From Candidatus Altimarinota bacterium (GTDB lineage: Bacteria; Patescibacteriota; Gracilibacteria; BD1-5; UBA6164): a stretch of 49,559 nt of DNA. Positions 1 to 9,755 of this stretch are shown here, in pieces. The notes beneath the pieces are model-generated. The model did not search any database. It saw only the letters and a program-made list of their open reading frames with translations, and was not told the DNA's origin. The DNA lies in NCBI GenBank assembly GCA_028696815.1, contig JAQVGG010000008.1, forward strand, positions 1 to 49,559. The letters are read 5' to 3'. Within the stretch, counting starts at the first letter, position 1. The number at the start of each line of letters is the position of its first letter. Both the position numbers and the translations under genes were made by a program.

Positions 1-2
1 AT

Positions 3-641
3 TTACTTTTTCTTTTTTTTGTAATAATTACATACATAATTAATAGGACAGATCTCGCATTTAGGAGATCTTGCAGTGCAATGATATCTTCAAAACATGA
101 TAAGTGAATGATGAAGTTTGTGTAAATCATCTGTATTTAATATCTTTTCAGCTTTTTTATCTGTTTCTAAAGGAGTTTTAGCCTTAACAATTCAAACTCT
201 ATTTAACACTCTATGGACATGAGTATCAACAGCTAAAAAAGGAGCATCATCTATAACTGCTAAAAAAACTTTTGCAGTTTTTATTCATACTCAGGGAAGC
301 TTTATGAGTTCTCAAATAGTTTTATACTCATCAAGTTTTTTAGAACCTACTAAAATCTGACAAGTGGCAAATATATTTTTTGCTTTGTTGTTAAAAAATG
401 AAATAGTTTTTATGTAGTCTTTAATCTTTGCTTCTCAGAGTTTTATTCAATCTTCGGGAGTTTTTAGGTATTTGAAAAAAGTCTTATTTACTTTATTTAC
501 CTGTTTATCAGTAGTTTGAGCTGACATGATAATAGCTATTAGAAGCTGAAAACTATTTGAGTACTCAAGTTCTGTGACGGCATCTGGAAACATCTCAAAA
601 ACTCAAGTTTTAAATATGTCTATTTTTTCTCTTAGTTTCAT
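3..641 (-). CDS. nth: Endonuclease III (DNA glycosylase/AP lyase)
   Basis: Removes oxidised pyrimidines and cleaves abasic sites in base excision repair. The 212-residue product has the helix-hairpin-helix LPGVGIKTA with the catalytic Lys, followed by VDTHVHRVLNRVG with the catalytic Asp. Near the C-terminus are the four cysteines of the [4Fe-4S] loop in the exact C-x6-C-x2-C-x5-C spacing (CTARSPKC, EIC, PINYVC), then a Lys-rich tail and a TAA stop two bases from the window edge. Both HhH glycines GV and GI contexts include TGA codons, so the protein is intact only with TGA=Gly. Length is normal for the family (about 210). Identification is secure. Confidence 0.95.
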
Positions 642-659
642 GATTTTAATTAGAAGTTA

Positions 660-902
660 ATTTTAGGTTCTTTCCCTTTTACTTTTGTGACCAAAAGTAA
701 CAAAAGTCTTTAAGGCTTACCGCAGCCTTAAAAATCTGCGAGAGACTTTTTCAAAGCCAAAAAACATTTAAATCTTTGTTTTTTAATAATAATTATATTT
801 ACCCCAAAGCTTTATTTAAAAATACTTATATATAAAAAACTTTCAAGTTTTGTTTGTTTTGGATATACTAAAAACAAATTTAATTTTTATATTTAATTAA
901 AA
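660..902. other. Intergenic, hairpin-rich, no gene seen
   Basis: Between nth and the UPF0489 gene, which are divergently oriented. It holds a perfect hairpin at 679-700 (TTACTTTTG, loop TGAC, CAAAAGTAA) and a smaller one near 712-734 (AAGGCT/AGCCTT). The rest is A/T-rich and probably contains promoters for both genes. No open frame of useful length was found on either strand, even with TGA read as Gly. Confidence 0.6.
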
Positions 903-1703
903 GTGTATACAAAGTGATTTTACATTACAGAACCTGTTTGAAACAACGCACTGTCTTATGGTGATAGAGAAAATAAAAGCTTGTATGTACCAAGTATTGC
1001 AGAGGCTACTATAGATGATGTGAAAAAGTGAGTAGAGATAGTTTTTGAAGATTTTGATTTTAACTGAAAACTTAGAGCTTTTACTGGTTTACAAAATTTT
1101 TATAGGATAGCTTGGCAAGGTAAAGAAATAGTACTTTTTGACAATCATAATCATGCATTTTATTTTTGGTATGAAGCAAGGAGTAAGTGACTTATTTGAA
1201 ATAATTGTTTATTAATGCATATAGATGAACACTCTGATATGAGAGATCCATGAACAACTTTAGAAAAACCAAAAACTGAAAGCTTGCAAGAAGTATTTAG
1301 ATTTACAAACCATACTTTAAATGTCTGAAACTATATAGTTCCAGCTTTGAGAGAGGGACTTGTATGAGATGTAGTTCAGATAAGAAATGAAACTAACTTG
1401 CGAGATTATTTAGAAAAATATAGCCCTCACCCTACCCCTCTCCCAAGGGGAGAGGGAATAGAACAATCTGTGGCTACTTCTCTCCCTTTGGGAGAGATTG
1501 AGTGAGGGCAAAGTAGAGATATTATATTGAATCTCGATCTTGATTTTTTTCAACCTGACCTTGATTTTATAGATTATGAACTAAAGAAAAAAGTTGTGCT
1601 TGATGTGGCTAAAAGAGCTAAAGTTATAACGGTAGCAAGCTCACCTTTTTTTATAGACCAAGATTTAGCTTTAAAAGTATTTAAAGATTTATTTGGAAAT
1701 TAA
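903..1703 (+). CDS. UPF0489 family protein carrying an in-frame palindromic repeat
   Basis: The 266-residue product matches the UPF0489 family: FDNHNHAFYFW, then LLMHIDEHSDM and NLDLDFF, His/Asp-rich motifs recalling arginase-like metal sites. Biochemical role in bacteria is not established. The only start after the upstream in-frame stop is GTG at 903, so I chose it. Residues of about 174-202 (SPHPTPLPRGEG ... LPLGEIEGG) are encoded by a GC-rich 87-bp palindromic repeat (1423-1509) that also occurs elsewhere in the window, so this stretch looks like an insertion rather than part of the family fold. Several conserved glycines are TGA. Confidence 0.85.
1423..1509. repeat. Palindromic repeat inserted in frame in the UPF0489 gene
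   Basis: An 87-bp GC-rich element bounded by inverted ends GCCCTCAC and GTGAGGGC, with two internal hairpins (CTCCCAAGGGGAG and TCTCCCTTTGGGAGA). Related copies or half copies lie at 21350-21395, 22601-22638, 22998-23088 and 27767-27856. It has no stop in the frame used by the host gene. Confidence 0.85.
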
Positions 1704-1728
1704 AAAATCGTGATAGTCACGATTTTTT
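1702..1728. terminator. Bidirectional rho-independent terminator
   Basis: AAAAAATCGTGA, loop tag, TCACGATTTTTT between convergent genes; serves both strands. Confidence 0.85.
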
Positions 1729-1731
1729 AAT

Positions 1732-2271
1732 TTATGTTTTTGGTATTACTGCTTCTATCGCAGCAAAACTTGCTTGTTTTCAGGCTGGAAGTATAATAGT
1801 TACATTATCTCATACTTCTCATTTAAAGTGAGTTATAGCTGCAGTTAGTACATCATACGTTTCTCAATCTGCAATTACTTGATATTTTCAGTGTTCTTTT
1901 GTTAGTAATCCAACTTTAGTTTCTCTTTCAATAGGCGCTATTTGTTTGTAAGTCATTCTACCACTTCTATCAATTGTAAGTTTCATTTTATCTCATTGAA
2001 CAAGTTTTGATTTAGAGGCATAATTTACAGGAACAGGGTATTTATTATTTTCACTATCTAGCATCTCTTCTCAAGTAAAAACTCATTCTATTATCTTATT
2101 TCCCTCATCACTATAACTATGTAATCATGAAGTATCAAGACTTACTTCAGTATCTAAATTAATTCAACTTTCTTCACTTAAATCTTTTAATAATTTTTTC
2201 GCATTTTTCAATGACTTTTCAGCCGTAGCTATAAAATCACTAATTGCTAAGATGGCTTTTTTGTTTTTCAT
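1732..2271 (-). CDS. Conserved hypothetical protein (CPR type)
   Basis: A 179-residue soluble protein; function unknown. The N-terminal ~50 residues are Lys/Glu/Ala-rich and likely helical (ATAEKSLKNAKKLLKDL). The C-terminal half is beta-rich, with KLTIDRSGRMTYKQIAPIERETKVG followed by a small domain reading YQVIADGETYDVLTAAITHFKGEVGDNVTI; the last part recalls a KOW/SH3-like fold, but this is only inference. No signal peptide or membrane segment is present. Several glycines are TGA. It shares a terminator with the UPF0489 gene. Confidence 0.8.
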
Positions 2272-2348
2272 AAATTATTTTTATTTTTAAACTACTATAT
2301 ATTATATCCATAAATGCTCTATTAGTAAAAAAAAATGTATTTACAAAC

Positions 2349-3374
2349 CTAAAAGTATAGCTTTAATAAATTTAAGATTTCATTTTGATAAAATATAGTA
2401 ACAAAAAATCATATAGCTAAAAAAGGTCAAAAAGGGATTTGAGTATTTAACTTTCAACCTTTGTTTTTTATTTTAGAAATAATAATTACAACTATACCTA
2501 TTAAGCTTCATGCTATATAAGTCATGAAAGTTCAAGCTACTGTCAAGCTTATTCAAAGTAGTAATCATATAAGGATAGCTATCCTTAAATCTCAACCTCA
2601 AAGCCATGCTCAACGACTTATAACAATCTGTAAAAAGAAAAATGTAAATATTCAAAAAGCTCAGACTGTGGCACTTATGGCTGGAAAAGTATTTAATGCC
2701 TCTCAGTTACTAAAAAATACACTAAATACATATATTAGAGCTCAGATTCATACTAATATCAAGAAATCCCATATTTCATGTAATCATATAAGCATAATTG
2801 TATAAAAACCTATTAGGCTTAAAAGTAATATTAATATGGATATATATATTGATGATAAGTTTGCATTTAAATTAAAAGTAAGAGTTGATATTATATCTAT
2901 GATTCAGAGGCTCTGTATTATTACTCAAAAAATAGCTAGTAAGATTCATGTTAACATTATTCATTCATGGATTTCTAAAAAAAGTATGTCATAAAATGTA
3001 TAAATTATAGTTATAAATCAAATAGATAGCCAAAAAAGAAGTTTAATTATCTCAGCTATATTTCCTGACAATATTAGATTTGGATCAATCAAAAAATATC
3101 ATATAAGCATAAAAAGTGTTCAAGTTGAAAGTTCAAGTAGAGGGTAAATAGAGCTAATTTTGCTTTTACAATATCTACACCTTGCTTTGTTAACTAGCCA
3201 AGAAAAAATTGGTATCAAATCTAGAGCATCAAGAATATGATTACAGTTTGCACAATGACTTCTACCTCCAAGTATTCATTTTTCTTCTGATTTAAGTCTA
3301 TAGATAACTACAGAAGAAAAACTTCAAAAAAGTACTCAAAATAAGAAAAGGCAGACTAAGAAAAGCAGTTCCAT
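2349..3374 (-). CDS. pilD: Type IV prepilin peptidase / N-methyltransferase
   Basis: Membrane aspartic protease that cleaves class III signal peptides of pilins and N-methylates the new N-terminus. The 341-residue product begins with a membrane segment and GSFSSVVIYRL, then two CxxC pairs (HCANCNH and RCRYCKS) of the methyltransferase domain. Eight or so membrane helices follow. The catalytic GGGDLRIAILIGLLLG and the C-terminal IPFGPFLAIG are classic. The first Asp lies in the YTFYDILFLEI segment. Its obvious substrate in this window is the pilin at 27368. Ten or more TGA codons encode glycines, including those of the GGGD motif. Confidence 0.95.
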
Positions 3375-3500
3375 ATGTTTTTTGTTTTTACAAAATAATC
3401 TAGTGTATTATATTAAAAAATCTAAACTTAGAAATTTTAATTTTTACTTTTTTAAATTTTTTAATAAAATCTTTTAAAAATTTATTATAATTATTTATTT

Positions 3501-5384
3501 ATGGAACTGAGTAAAATTAGAAATTTTTGTATAATTGCACACATAGATCATGGTAAATCAACACTTGCAGATAGACTGCTTGAGATAACTTGAACTATAG
3601 ATAAAAGAGATATGAAACATGGGCAAATGCTTGATACTATGGAACTTGAACAAGAAAGATGAATAACTATCAAACTTCAACCAGTACGCATGCAATGGAA
3701 GTGATATGAATTAAATATTATAGATACACCTGGTCATGTTGATTTTCAATATGAAGTTTCTAGAAGTTTAGCTTCTGTAGAATGAGTTCTTTTAATTGTA
3801 GATGCAGCCCAATGAATAGAAGCTCAAACACTATCAAATGTTTATATGGCTATAGAGCTAGACTTAGATATTATACCAGTTATAAACAAGATAGATTTGC
3901 CTGCTGCTGATGTTCCAAAAGTAACAGAAGAAATTGTAAACTTGCTTGGTTGTAATCCAGATGATATCATACCTATATCAGCTAAAACATGACAAAATGT
4001 AGAAGCAGTACTTGAAGCTGTAATAGATAGAATCAAAGAACCAGAAGTTTATAATAAATGATGAAATAATGAGAAAGATGAACTAAAAGCACTTGTTTTT
4101 GATAGCCAATATGATCCATACAGATGAGTTGTTTCATATGTAAAGGTGTTTAAATGAGAGATAAAAAAATGAGATAATTTAACTTTTTTGCATACGGCTA
4201 AAAAGATAGAAGCGTTAGATGTAGGGTATTTTTCACCTAGATATACTTCAAGTCCAAAGATAGAAAACTGATCAGTTTGATATGTGGTAACATGATTAAA
4301 AACACTAGAACATGCAAAAGTGTGAGATACTTTATGGAAACCAGCAGATATAGAGTGACCAAAAGAAAAAGCAGAAAATGCAACACCGATAGAATGATTT
4401 AGTGAGGCTAAACCATTTATCTATGCAGGTATTTTTCCTATGGATAGTTCAGAGTATCCATTACTTAAAGACTCAATGGAGAAATTAGTATTAAATGATT
4501 CTGCTTTAAGCGTTGAATCAACTGTTTCACCAGCTCTAGGTCATGGTTATAGATGTGGATTTTTAGGATTATTGCATCTTGATATAGTAAAAGAAAGACT
4601 TTTTAGAGAGTTTGATATGGATGTAATTATGACATCTCCTCAAGTTACGTATAGAATCAAGATGATGTGAGATAAAAGTAGTGAATATTCTAGGTTTTTA
4701 CCGGAAGTATTTGAGTTAAATTGACAGACTTTTACTTACAGCTATATCTCAAATCCAGAAGATTTACCAGCTAGGGAAAGGTATATAAGTATAGAAGAAC
4801 CAATCGCAAAAGTTGAAATAATAACTCCAACAAGCTATATTTGAACATTGATGCAACTTAGTCAGGAAAGAAGATGAATATTTAAAAATCAACAGTTTAT
4901 AGATAGTGAGAGAGTGATGATTACTTATGAACTACCTATGAATGAACTTATCTGAGATTTTTACGATGAGATTAAGTCTTTGAGTAGTGGATATGCTTCA
5001 CTAAACTACGAGTTTATCAAGTTTAAAGAAGATGATATGGTTAAACTTGATATACTTATAGCTGATGAGAGGGTAGAAGCTCTTGCTTTTATTTGTCATA
5101 GAGAACAAGCTCATTATATAGGTGAAAAAATTTGTGCTAAACTTAAAGAAGTTATACCAAGAGCGCTTTTTACAATTAAAATACAAGCAACAGTTTGAGG
5201 AAAAGTAGTTGCAAGAGAAGATTTGTCAGCTATGAGAAAAGATGTAACAGCTAAGCTTTATGGTTGAGATGTGTCTCGTAAAAGAAAGCTTCTAGATAAA
5301 CAGAAAAAATGAAAGAAAAAGATGAAACAGTTTGGTAAGGTAAGTTTACCAAGTGAAGCATTTGTTAATTTGTTGAAAAAATAG
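3501..5384 (+). CDS. lepA: Elongation factor 4 (back-translocating GTPase LepA)
   Basis: A translational GTPase that acts on stalled ribosomes. The 627-residue product has G1 [15 protein letters not shown]3 DTPGHVDF, G4 NKIDLP, the EF-Tu domain 2, and the LepA-specific C-terminal domain ending [22 protein letters not shown]. Conserved glycines (EITGTI, AAQGIEAQT, TVGGKVVARE, YGGDVSRKR) are TGA, making this the clearest proof of recoding in the window. In the standard code the gene breaks into several unusable fragments. The start at 3501 follows an AT-rich leader without a Shine-Dalgarno sequence. Confidence 0.98.
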
Positions 5385-5463
5385 CTTTTTTCTTTTGACA
5401 ACAAGGGGATTATTCATATAATCCTCTTACTTTTGTAAAAGAAGGGGTTGTTTTTGTGTATAT

Positions 5464-5541
5464 GGTGCCCGTAGTTCAGTTGGTTAGAACGCCAGATTGT
5501 GACTCTGGAGGTCGTGGGTTCGAGCCCCATCGGGCACCCCA
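5464..5541 (+). tRNA. tRNA-His (GTG)
   Basis: Cloverleaf with anticodon loop TTGTGAC (anticodon GTG), T arm GTGGG-TTCGAGC-CCCAT, the extra 5' G(-1) opposite C73 expected for tRNA-His, and an encoded CCA (5539-5541). Confidence 0.97.
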
Positions 5542-5563
5542 TTAAATACAGAAAAAAAAGATG

Positions 5564-5591
5564 TTGACATAACTTTAAGAGAGAATATAAT
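5564..5591 (+). promoter_or_regulatory. Consensus sigma-70 promoter upstream of rpsA
   Basis: Perfect TTGACA (5564-5569), 16-bp spacer, perfect TATAAT (5586-5591). It lies between tRNA-His and rpsA and would give an rpsA mRNA with a leader of about 260 bases. Confidence 0.85.
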
Positions 5592-5597
5592 ATTTGT

Positions 5598-5859
5598 CCA
5601 AATTAAAAGTTTTTAAGTAGAAAGTTTTGTTACTTTAAGCTTTTTACTACAGAAATTTTTAAAAAGAAAATAGATTTAAGTATTTTCAAATTAAAGCCTT
5701 GTAAAAACTGAAAATATTTTCTTTTTTTCTAAAAAGTTGTCTTTACCTTAAATCTGTTATCAAAATAAGGTTTCAAGTTAAGGGAGTTTAAGTAGCATAT
5801 AGTTTGTTTCTTAGAGTTACAAAGAAGACAATATTTATTTTTTAACCTAATTTGCTTAT
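5598..5859 (+). promoter_or_regulatory. Long structured 5' leader of rpsA
   Basis: About 260 bases with no ORF. AGATTTAAG (5672-5680) can pair with CTTAAATCT (5747-5755), and the directly adjoining TATTTTCA (5681-5688) with TGAAAATA (5709-5716), giving a long two-part helix with an internal T-rich strand. Ribosomal protein mRNAs are often autoregulated through such leaders; that role here is inference. Confidence 0.5.
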
Positions 5860-7092
5860 ATGACGGCAAAAGCAGATATAACTCTGTTTGAAGAGTTATT
5901 TAAAAATTCTCCTGAGATAAAATATCCAAAAATTGGAGATGTTATTTCAGGTTCTATTGTAAAAATAGAAAAGAAAAATATTTTAGTAAATGTTAACAAT
6001 CAATTTTCAGGATTAGTAGTATCTAAAGAATTAGGTAATACTGTTGATTTAAACGTTTTACAAGCTGGACAAGGTATTGATGTAATGGTTTTAGGTGATA
6101 GTGTTGAAAAAGGTCTTTTAATTTTATCATTAAAAAGAGCTAATCAAATCAAATCACTTACAAATCTTTCTAAATATTTTGAATGAGGTGAAGTAATAAA
6201 TGTTAAACCAACTGAAGCTAATAAATGAGGTTTACTTGTTGATATAGATGGTTTAAAAGGTTTTATACCTGTTTCTCAATTAACACCTCTTCATTATCCA
6301 AGAGTTGAAGGAGCGGATCCTGATAAAATTTTACAACATTTAGAAGGTTTAATTGGAAAAGACTTTAAAGTTAAAGTTATAAATGTTGATGAGGATGGTA
6401 AAAAAATTATCTTCTCTGAAAAAGCTGCTATCGAAGGAAAAAGAGGTGAAGCTTTAAAAGATTTAAAAGAAGGTGATGTTGTAGAATGAACTGTAAGTGG
6501 TATTTTATCATATGGTTTATTCGTTACATTTGATTGATTAGAAGGTTTAGTTCACGTTTCTGAAATAGATTGGGGACATGTTACTGATCCATCTAAATTT
6601 GCTAAAGTATGAATGAAAGTAAAAGTAAAAGTAATAGGACTTGATAGTGATAAAATATCATTATCTATAAAGAGATTAAAAGAAAATCCTTGGGATGTTT
6701 TAGCAAGCAAATACAAACTAAATGATACTATAAAAGCTCCAATTTCAAGAATTTCTCAATTTGGTGCATTTATGGAATTAGAAGGTGGTATACAAGGTTT
6801 AATTCACTTATCTGAAATATCTCACTGAGTTGTTAAAGATATAAGAGATCATGTTAAAGTAGGTGAAGAAGTTGAAGCTAAAATTATCAACTTTGATCCA
6901 AAGAAAAAAAGAATTGGTTTATCTCTAAAAGCTTTACAGGAAGCTCCTAAAGATGCTCCAAAAAAAGAGGATAAAGCTACTTCTGAAGAAAAAGCTGAAG
7001 ATAAAGCTACTAAAAAAGCTCCAGCTAAAAAAACTACTAAAAAATCTGTAGAAGAAACTGCTGAAGTCTCAGATTCAAGCGAAGAAAAATAA
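5860..7092 (+). CDS. rpsA: 30S ribosomal protein S1
   Basis: Binds mRNA on the 30S subunit and helps initiation, of interest in a genome where Shine-Dalgarno sequences are rare. The 410-residue protein contains four S1/OB repeats, roughly at residues 20-95, 108-190, 205-272 and 290-358, with typical SYGLFVTF and QFGAFMELEGGIQGLIHLSEIS signatures, then a low-complexity Lys/Ala/Glu/Thr tail. It is shorter than six-repeat proteobacterial S1. Only about six glycines use TGA; most use GGT or GGA, unlike lepA just upstream, suggesting selection against TGA in highly expressed genes. Confidence 0.95.
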
Positions 7093-7104
7093 TTTTAAAA
7101 TATT

Positions 7105-7228
7105 TTAAGTAATATCTGGGAATCCCACTAAAACGGGAACAGACATTACCATTTAAAGGCTTTCCTGTCCTTACGTAAAGTTCGTTAAGGGTTTGGCCTT
7201 GCTTTATATTAATAATAATAGGATAAAT
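7105..7228 (+). promoter_or_regulatory. Structured rpsB leader (candidate r-protein cis element)
   Basis: Two nested stem-loops sit between rpsA and rpsB. Helix 1 pairs GTAATATCTG (7109-7118) with CAGACATTAC (7140-7149), nine of ten pairs, closing an inner TCCC/GGGA stem. Helix 2 pairs AAGGC (7156-7160) with GCCTT (7196-7200) and encloses CCTTACG/CGTTAAGG. The block is more GC-rich than its surroundings and ends just before an AGGA-like site at 7220-7223. It resembles in position the autoregulatory leaders of other ribosomal protein genes, but I do not recognise it as a named family. Confidence 0.55.
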
Positions 7229-8038
7229 ATGGATAAGAATGTACTAAGTACAATGTTTGATAATTTATTACACATTGGTAATAAAACTAATTTTTGGAAT
7301 CCTAAAATGAAAGGTTATATTTATGGTTCTGTAAATGGTATACATGTTTTTAATTTAATTAAAACATGAGCTGAATTAGAAAATGTTAAAACATCTCTAA
7401 GAGCCTTAGCTTCAGAAGGGAAAAAAATACTTTTTGTTGCTACAAAATTACAAGCTAGAGATGCATTTGCTAAACTTGCTACTGAAACAGGTCACTACTA
7501 TGTAACAGAAAAATGGGTACCATGATTGTTAACAAATTTCAAAACTATAAAAAGAAGAATTGCTACTTACATGAGATTATTAAAAGAATCTGAAACAGGT
7601 GCACTTGATATTCTTACTAAAAAAGAAAAAGCTTCTAGATTATTAGAACTTGAAAAATTAGATAAAGCTTTTGGTTGATTAAAAGAAATGAAAAAAATTC
7701 CTGATATCGTATTTGCAATAGATGGTGCATTTGAAGAACAAGCATTAAGAGAAGCTAAATCATTAAATTTAACTGCTTTTGCTGTATTAAATACAAATGG
7801 TGATCCTGATATGGTTGAATGATTTATACCTGCAAATACAAATGCTGTTAAATCACTTGATTATGTTGCAGCTGAGTTAAAATCAGTATTATCAGGAGTT
7901 AAAGTATCTTCAGTTAAACCAAAAAATGCTATAAATAAGATAGAAGATACTACTGAAAAGAAAACTGTTGTTAAAAAAGAAACTACTGAAGTAAAAGCTC
8001 CAGCTAAAAAAGCTACAACTAAAAAAGAAGAAAAATAA
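7229..8038 (+). CDS. rpsB: 30S ribosomal protein S2
   Basis: Structural protein of the small subunit. The 269-residue product has the S2 signatures [44 protein letters not shown] and [11 protein letters not shown], and a Lys/Thr/Ala-rich tail like that of the neighbouring S1. Four glycines are TGA, the others GGN. It is followed by a small membrane protein gene and tsf, the common rpsB-tsf order with one gene interposed. Confidence 0.97.
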
Positions 8039-8108
8039 TTTTTTCTTCTTAAAATAGTAGTTAGTATATAAAAGACTAATTACTATTTTATCATTTAAAA
8101 AAATATGT

Positions 8109-8411
8109 ATGTCAGAAAATAAAAAAGATAATTTAAAATATGCACTTTGCTATATTCCATTTTTTTCAATTGTTATTTTCTTTATTGAAGATAAGAAGAC
8201 TGATGAACTAAGAAAACATATAAAATATGCTATATTTTTGCTTTTAGCTTATATTTTATTATATATGTTTTTAGGATGGATGATGGGAGCAATTTTATCT
8301 TTATTATACATAATTATATCAGTATTTTTGTGATATAAAGCATACAATTGAGAAAATGTTGATTTGGAGATAATAGATGATATAGAGAAAAAAATCAAAG
8401 ACAAGATGTAA
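8109..8411 (+). CDS. Small membrane protein, DUF4870/Tic20-like
   Basis: A 100-residue protein with a charged N-terminus, three hydrophobic segments (near residues 11-25, 39-56 and 58-76) and an acidic/Lys-rich cytosolic tail. The pattern YALCYIPFFSIVIFFIEDKKTDELRKHIKYA resembles DUF4870/Tic20-like proteins, in which a helix pair is separated by a charged H-K turn. Function unknown. A second ATG at 8105 is out of frame. Lies between rpsB and tsf and may be co-transcribed. Confidence 0.75.
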
Positions 8412-8441
8412 AAGTTTTGAAAAGCTACGAACTTTTTCGTC

Positions 8442-8457
8442 ATCCCGAGCTCGGGAT
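8442..8457. repeat. Perfect GC-rich palindrome
   Basis: ATCCCGAGCTCGGGAT, a 16-bp perfect palindrome within an AT-rich spacer, no T-run following; resembles REP-type elements rather than a terminator. Confidence 0.6.
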
Positions 8458-8522
8458 TCCTTGAATTTCTTGCTTTTGAAAACTTTACGAAAAAATAATT
8501 TATTTATTAATAAAATGAAATT

Positions 8523-9311
8523 ATGGCAATTTCAATGGACTTAATCAAAGAATTAAGAGAAAGAACAGGTATAGGTATGATGGAGTGTAAAAAAGCTCTT
8601 GAAGAAACAAACGGTGATATGGAATTAGCTATTGAAGAATTAAGAAAAAAAGGTTTAGCTAAAGCTGCTAAAAAAGCTGATAGAGAAACTGCTGAAGGTG
8701 GAATCAAAATCGAAGTAGAAGGTGGAAAAGTATACGTTGTTTCTGTATCTTGTGAAACTGATTTCCTTGCTAATTCTGATAAATTTAAAACTATGCTTGC
8801 TGATGTAGTTAATTTCTTAAAAGAAAATGGTGAAGCTACAAAAGAAGCTGCTCAAGAGTTTATAAACAAAAATTATGCTTTAGAGTTAGGAGAAAATTTA
8901 CAACTAAGAGATTATAAAATATTATCATGAGAAAAAGCAGGTGCTTATGTTCACTCAAATGGTAAACTAGCTGCTGTTGTTTTAGCTAAAACATCTACTA
9001 CAGATGAAGAAAAACTAAAACAAGTTGCTATGCACGTAACTGCTAGTTCTCCTGAATACTTATCTACTGCTGATATAAGTGAAGAAGTAGTAGAAAAAGA
9101 AAAAGCTATACAACTTGATATCATGAAAAATGATCCAAAGATGGCTAATAAACCTGAAGATGTTTTATTAAAAATCATCGAAGGTAAAATGGGGAAATTT
9201 AAAGATGAAATATCTTTACTAGAACAAGCATTTGTTATGAATCCAGATATAAAAATAAAAGATTTCATAGGGGCTGATAGTTTATCTGCTTTTGAGAAAT
9301 TTAGTGTTTAA
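8523..9311 (+). CDS. tsf: Elongation factor Ts
   Basis: Nucleotide exchange factor for EF-Tu. The 262-residue product opens with the UBA domain ([20 protein letters not shown]) and carries [12 protein letters not shown], the EF-Tu contact region. It contains one TGA codon (at the [14 protein letters not shown] segment) among many GGT/GGA glycines, again showing low TGA use in abundant translation proteins. In the standard code this single TGA splits the gene in two at about residue 136. Confidence 0.97.
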
Positions 9312-9317
9312 TAATTT

Positions 9318-9411
9318 AGGAGATAGGAGTTAGGACACAGGTTGCAGGTTTTTAAAAAAAGCCTACTACCTAAAAGAGCTTTGCTCGTCCTAAATCCTAC
9401 CACCTATTTTT
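9318..9411. repeat. Imperfect inverted repeat of the AGGTTGTAGGT-type family
   Basis: TAGGAGATAGGAGTTAGGAC on the left is roughly complementary to the right flank GTCCTAAATCCTACCACCTA. Similar sequence occurs at 32698-32765 and 36738-36790. Confidence 0.55.
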
Positions 9412-9412
9412 T

Positions 9413-9487
9413 AGCCCCATAGTTAATCGGCTATAACGCAGGACTCCAAATCCTGTATGCTAGGTTCGACTCCTAGTGGGGCTGCCA
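9413..9487 (+). tRNA. tRNA-Trp (CCA)
   Basis: Acceptor AGCCCCA/TGGGGCT, anticodon loop CTCCAAA (anticodon CCA), T arm CTAGG-TTCGACT-CCTAG, discriminator G and encoded CCA. The CCA anticodon reads UGG only, consistent with UGA not being read as Trp here. Confidence 0.97.
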
Positions 9488-9534
9488 TGAAATACCAAAA
9501 AATCATCCCTTGTGGATGATTTTTTAGTATTTCA
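9488..9534 (+). terminator. Terminator of tRNA-Trp
   Basis: AAAAAATCATCC/GGATGATTTTTT with outer GAAATAC/GTATTTC pairing. Confidence 0.85.
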
Positions 9535-9547
9535 ATGTTAGTGTTTT

Positions 9548-9648
9548 ACTAGGAGTCGAATGGAGAGTAAATTTTTGAAAAAAATTTAGAAAGGTCCTTT
9601 AGCGACCTTTCGGCTCGGGTGCCCGACTTGTGACGACTCCTAGTGGGG
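9548..9648. repeat. tRNA-Trp T-arm fragments in inverted orientation
   Basis: ACTAGGAGTCGAA (9548-9560) is the reverse complement, and CGACTCCTAGTGGGG (9634-9648) a direct copy, of the tRNA-Trp 3' part (9467-9481). They bracket about 75 bases with two hairpins (AAAGGTC/GACCTTT and CGGGTGCCCG). This looks like a small element or integration scar built from the tRNA end. Confidence 0.7.
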
Positions 9649-9663
9649 GTTATGGAAAAGTAT

Positions 9664-9692
9664 AAAAAAAGCCCTTAGCGAAAGCTAAGGGC
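9664..9692 (-). terminator. Strong minus-strand terminator
   Basis: Nine-base-pair stem GCCCTTAGC/GCTAAGGGC with tetraloop, followed on the minus strand by seven T. It ends the small ORF transcript at 9756-9884. Confidence 0.85.
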
Positions 9693-9755
9693 AATGTGTG
9701 CTTCTTTTTTCTACGCTCAAAATATAGTAAGCATAGAAAAATAGAGTAGTTCTTG

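Noticed and set aside
2524-2805. Plus-strand ORF of 93 codons
   Set aside because: Lies inside the prepilin peptidase gene on the other strand, which is certain from its motifs.
8951-9268. Minus-strand ORF of 105 codons
   Set aside because: Antisense shadow of tsf.
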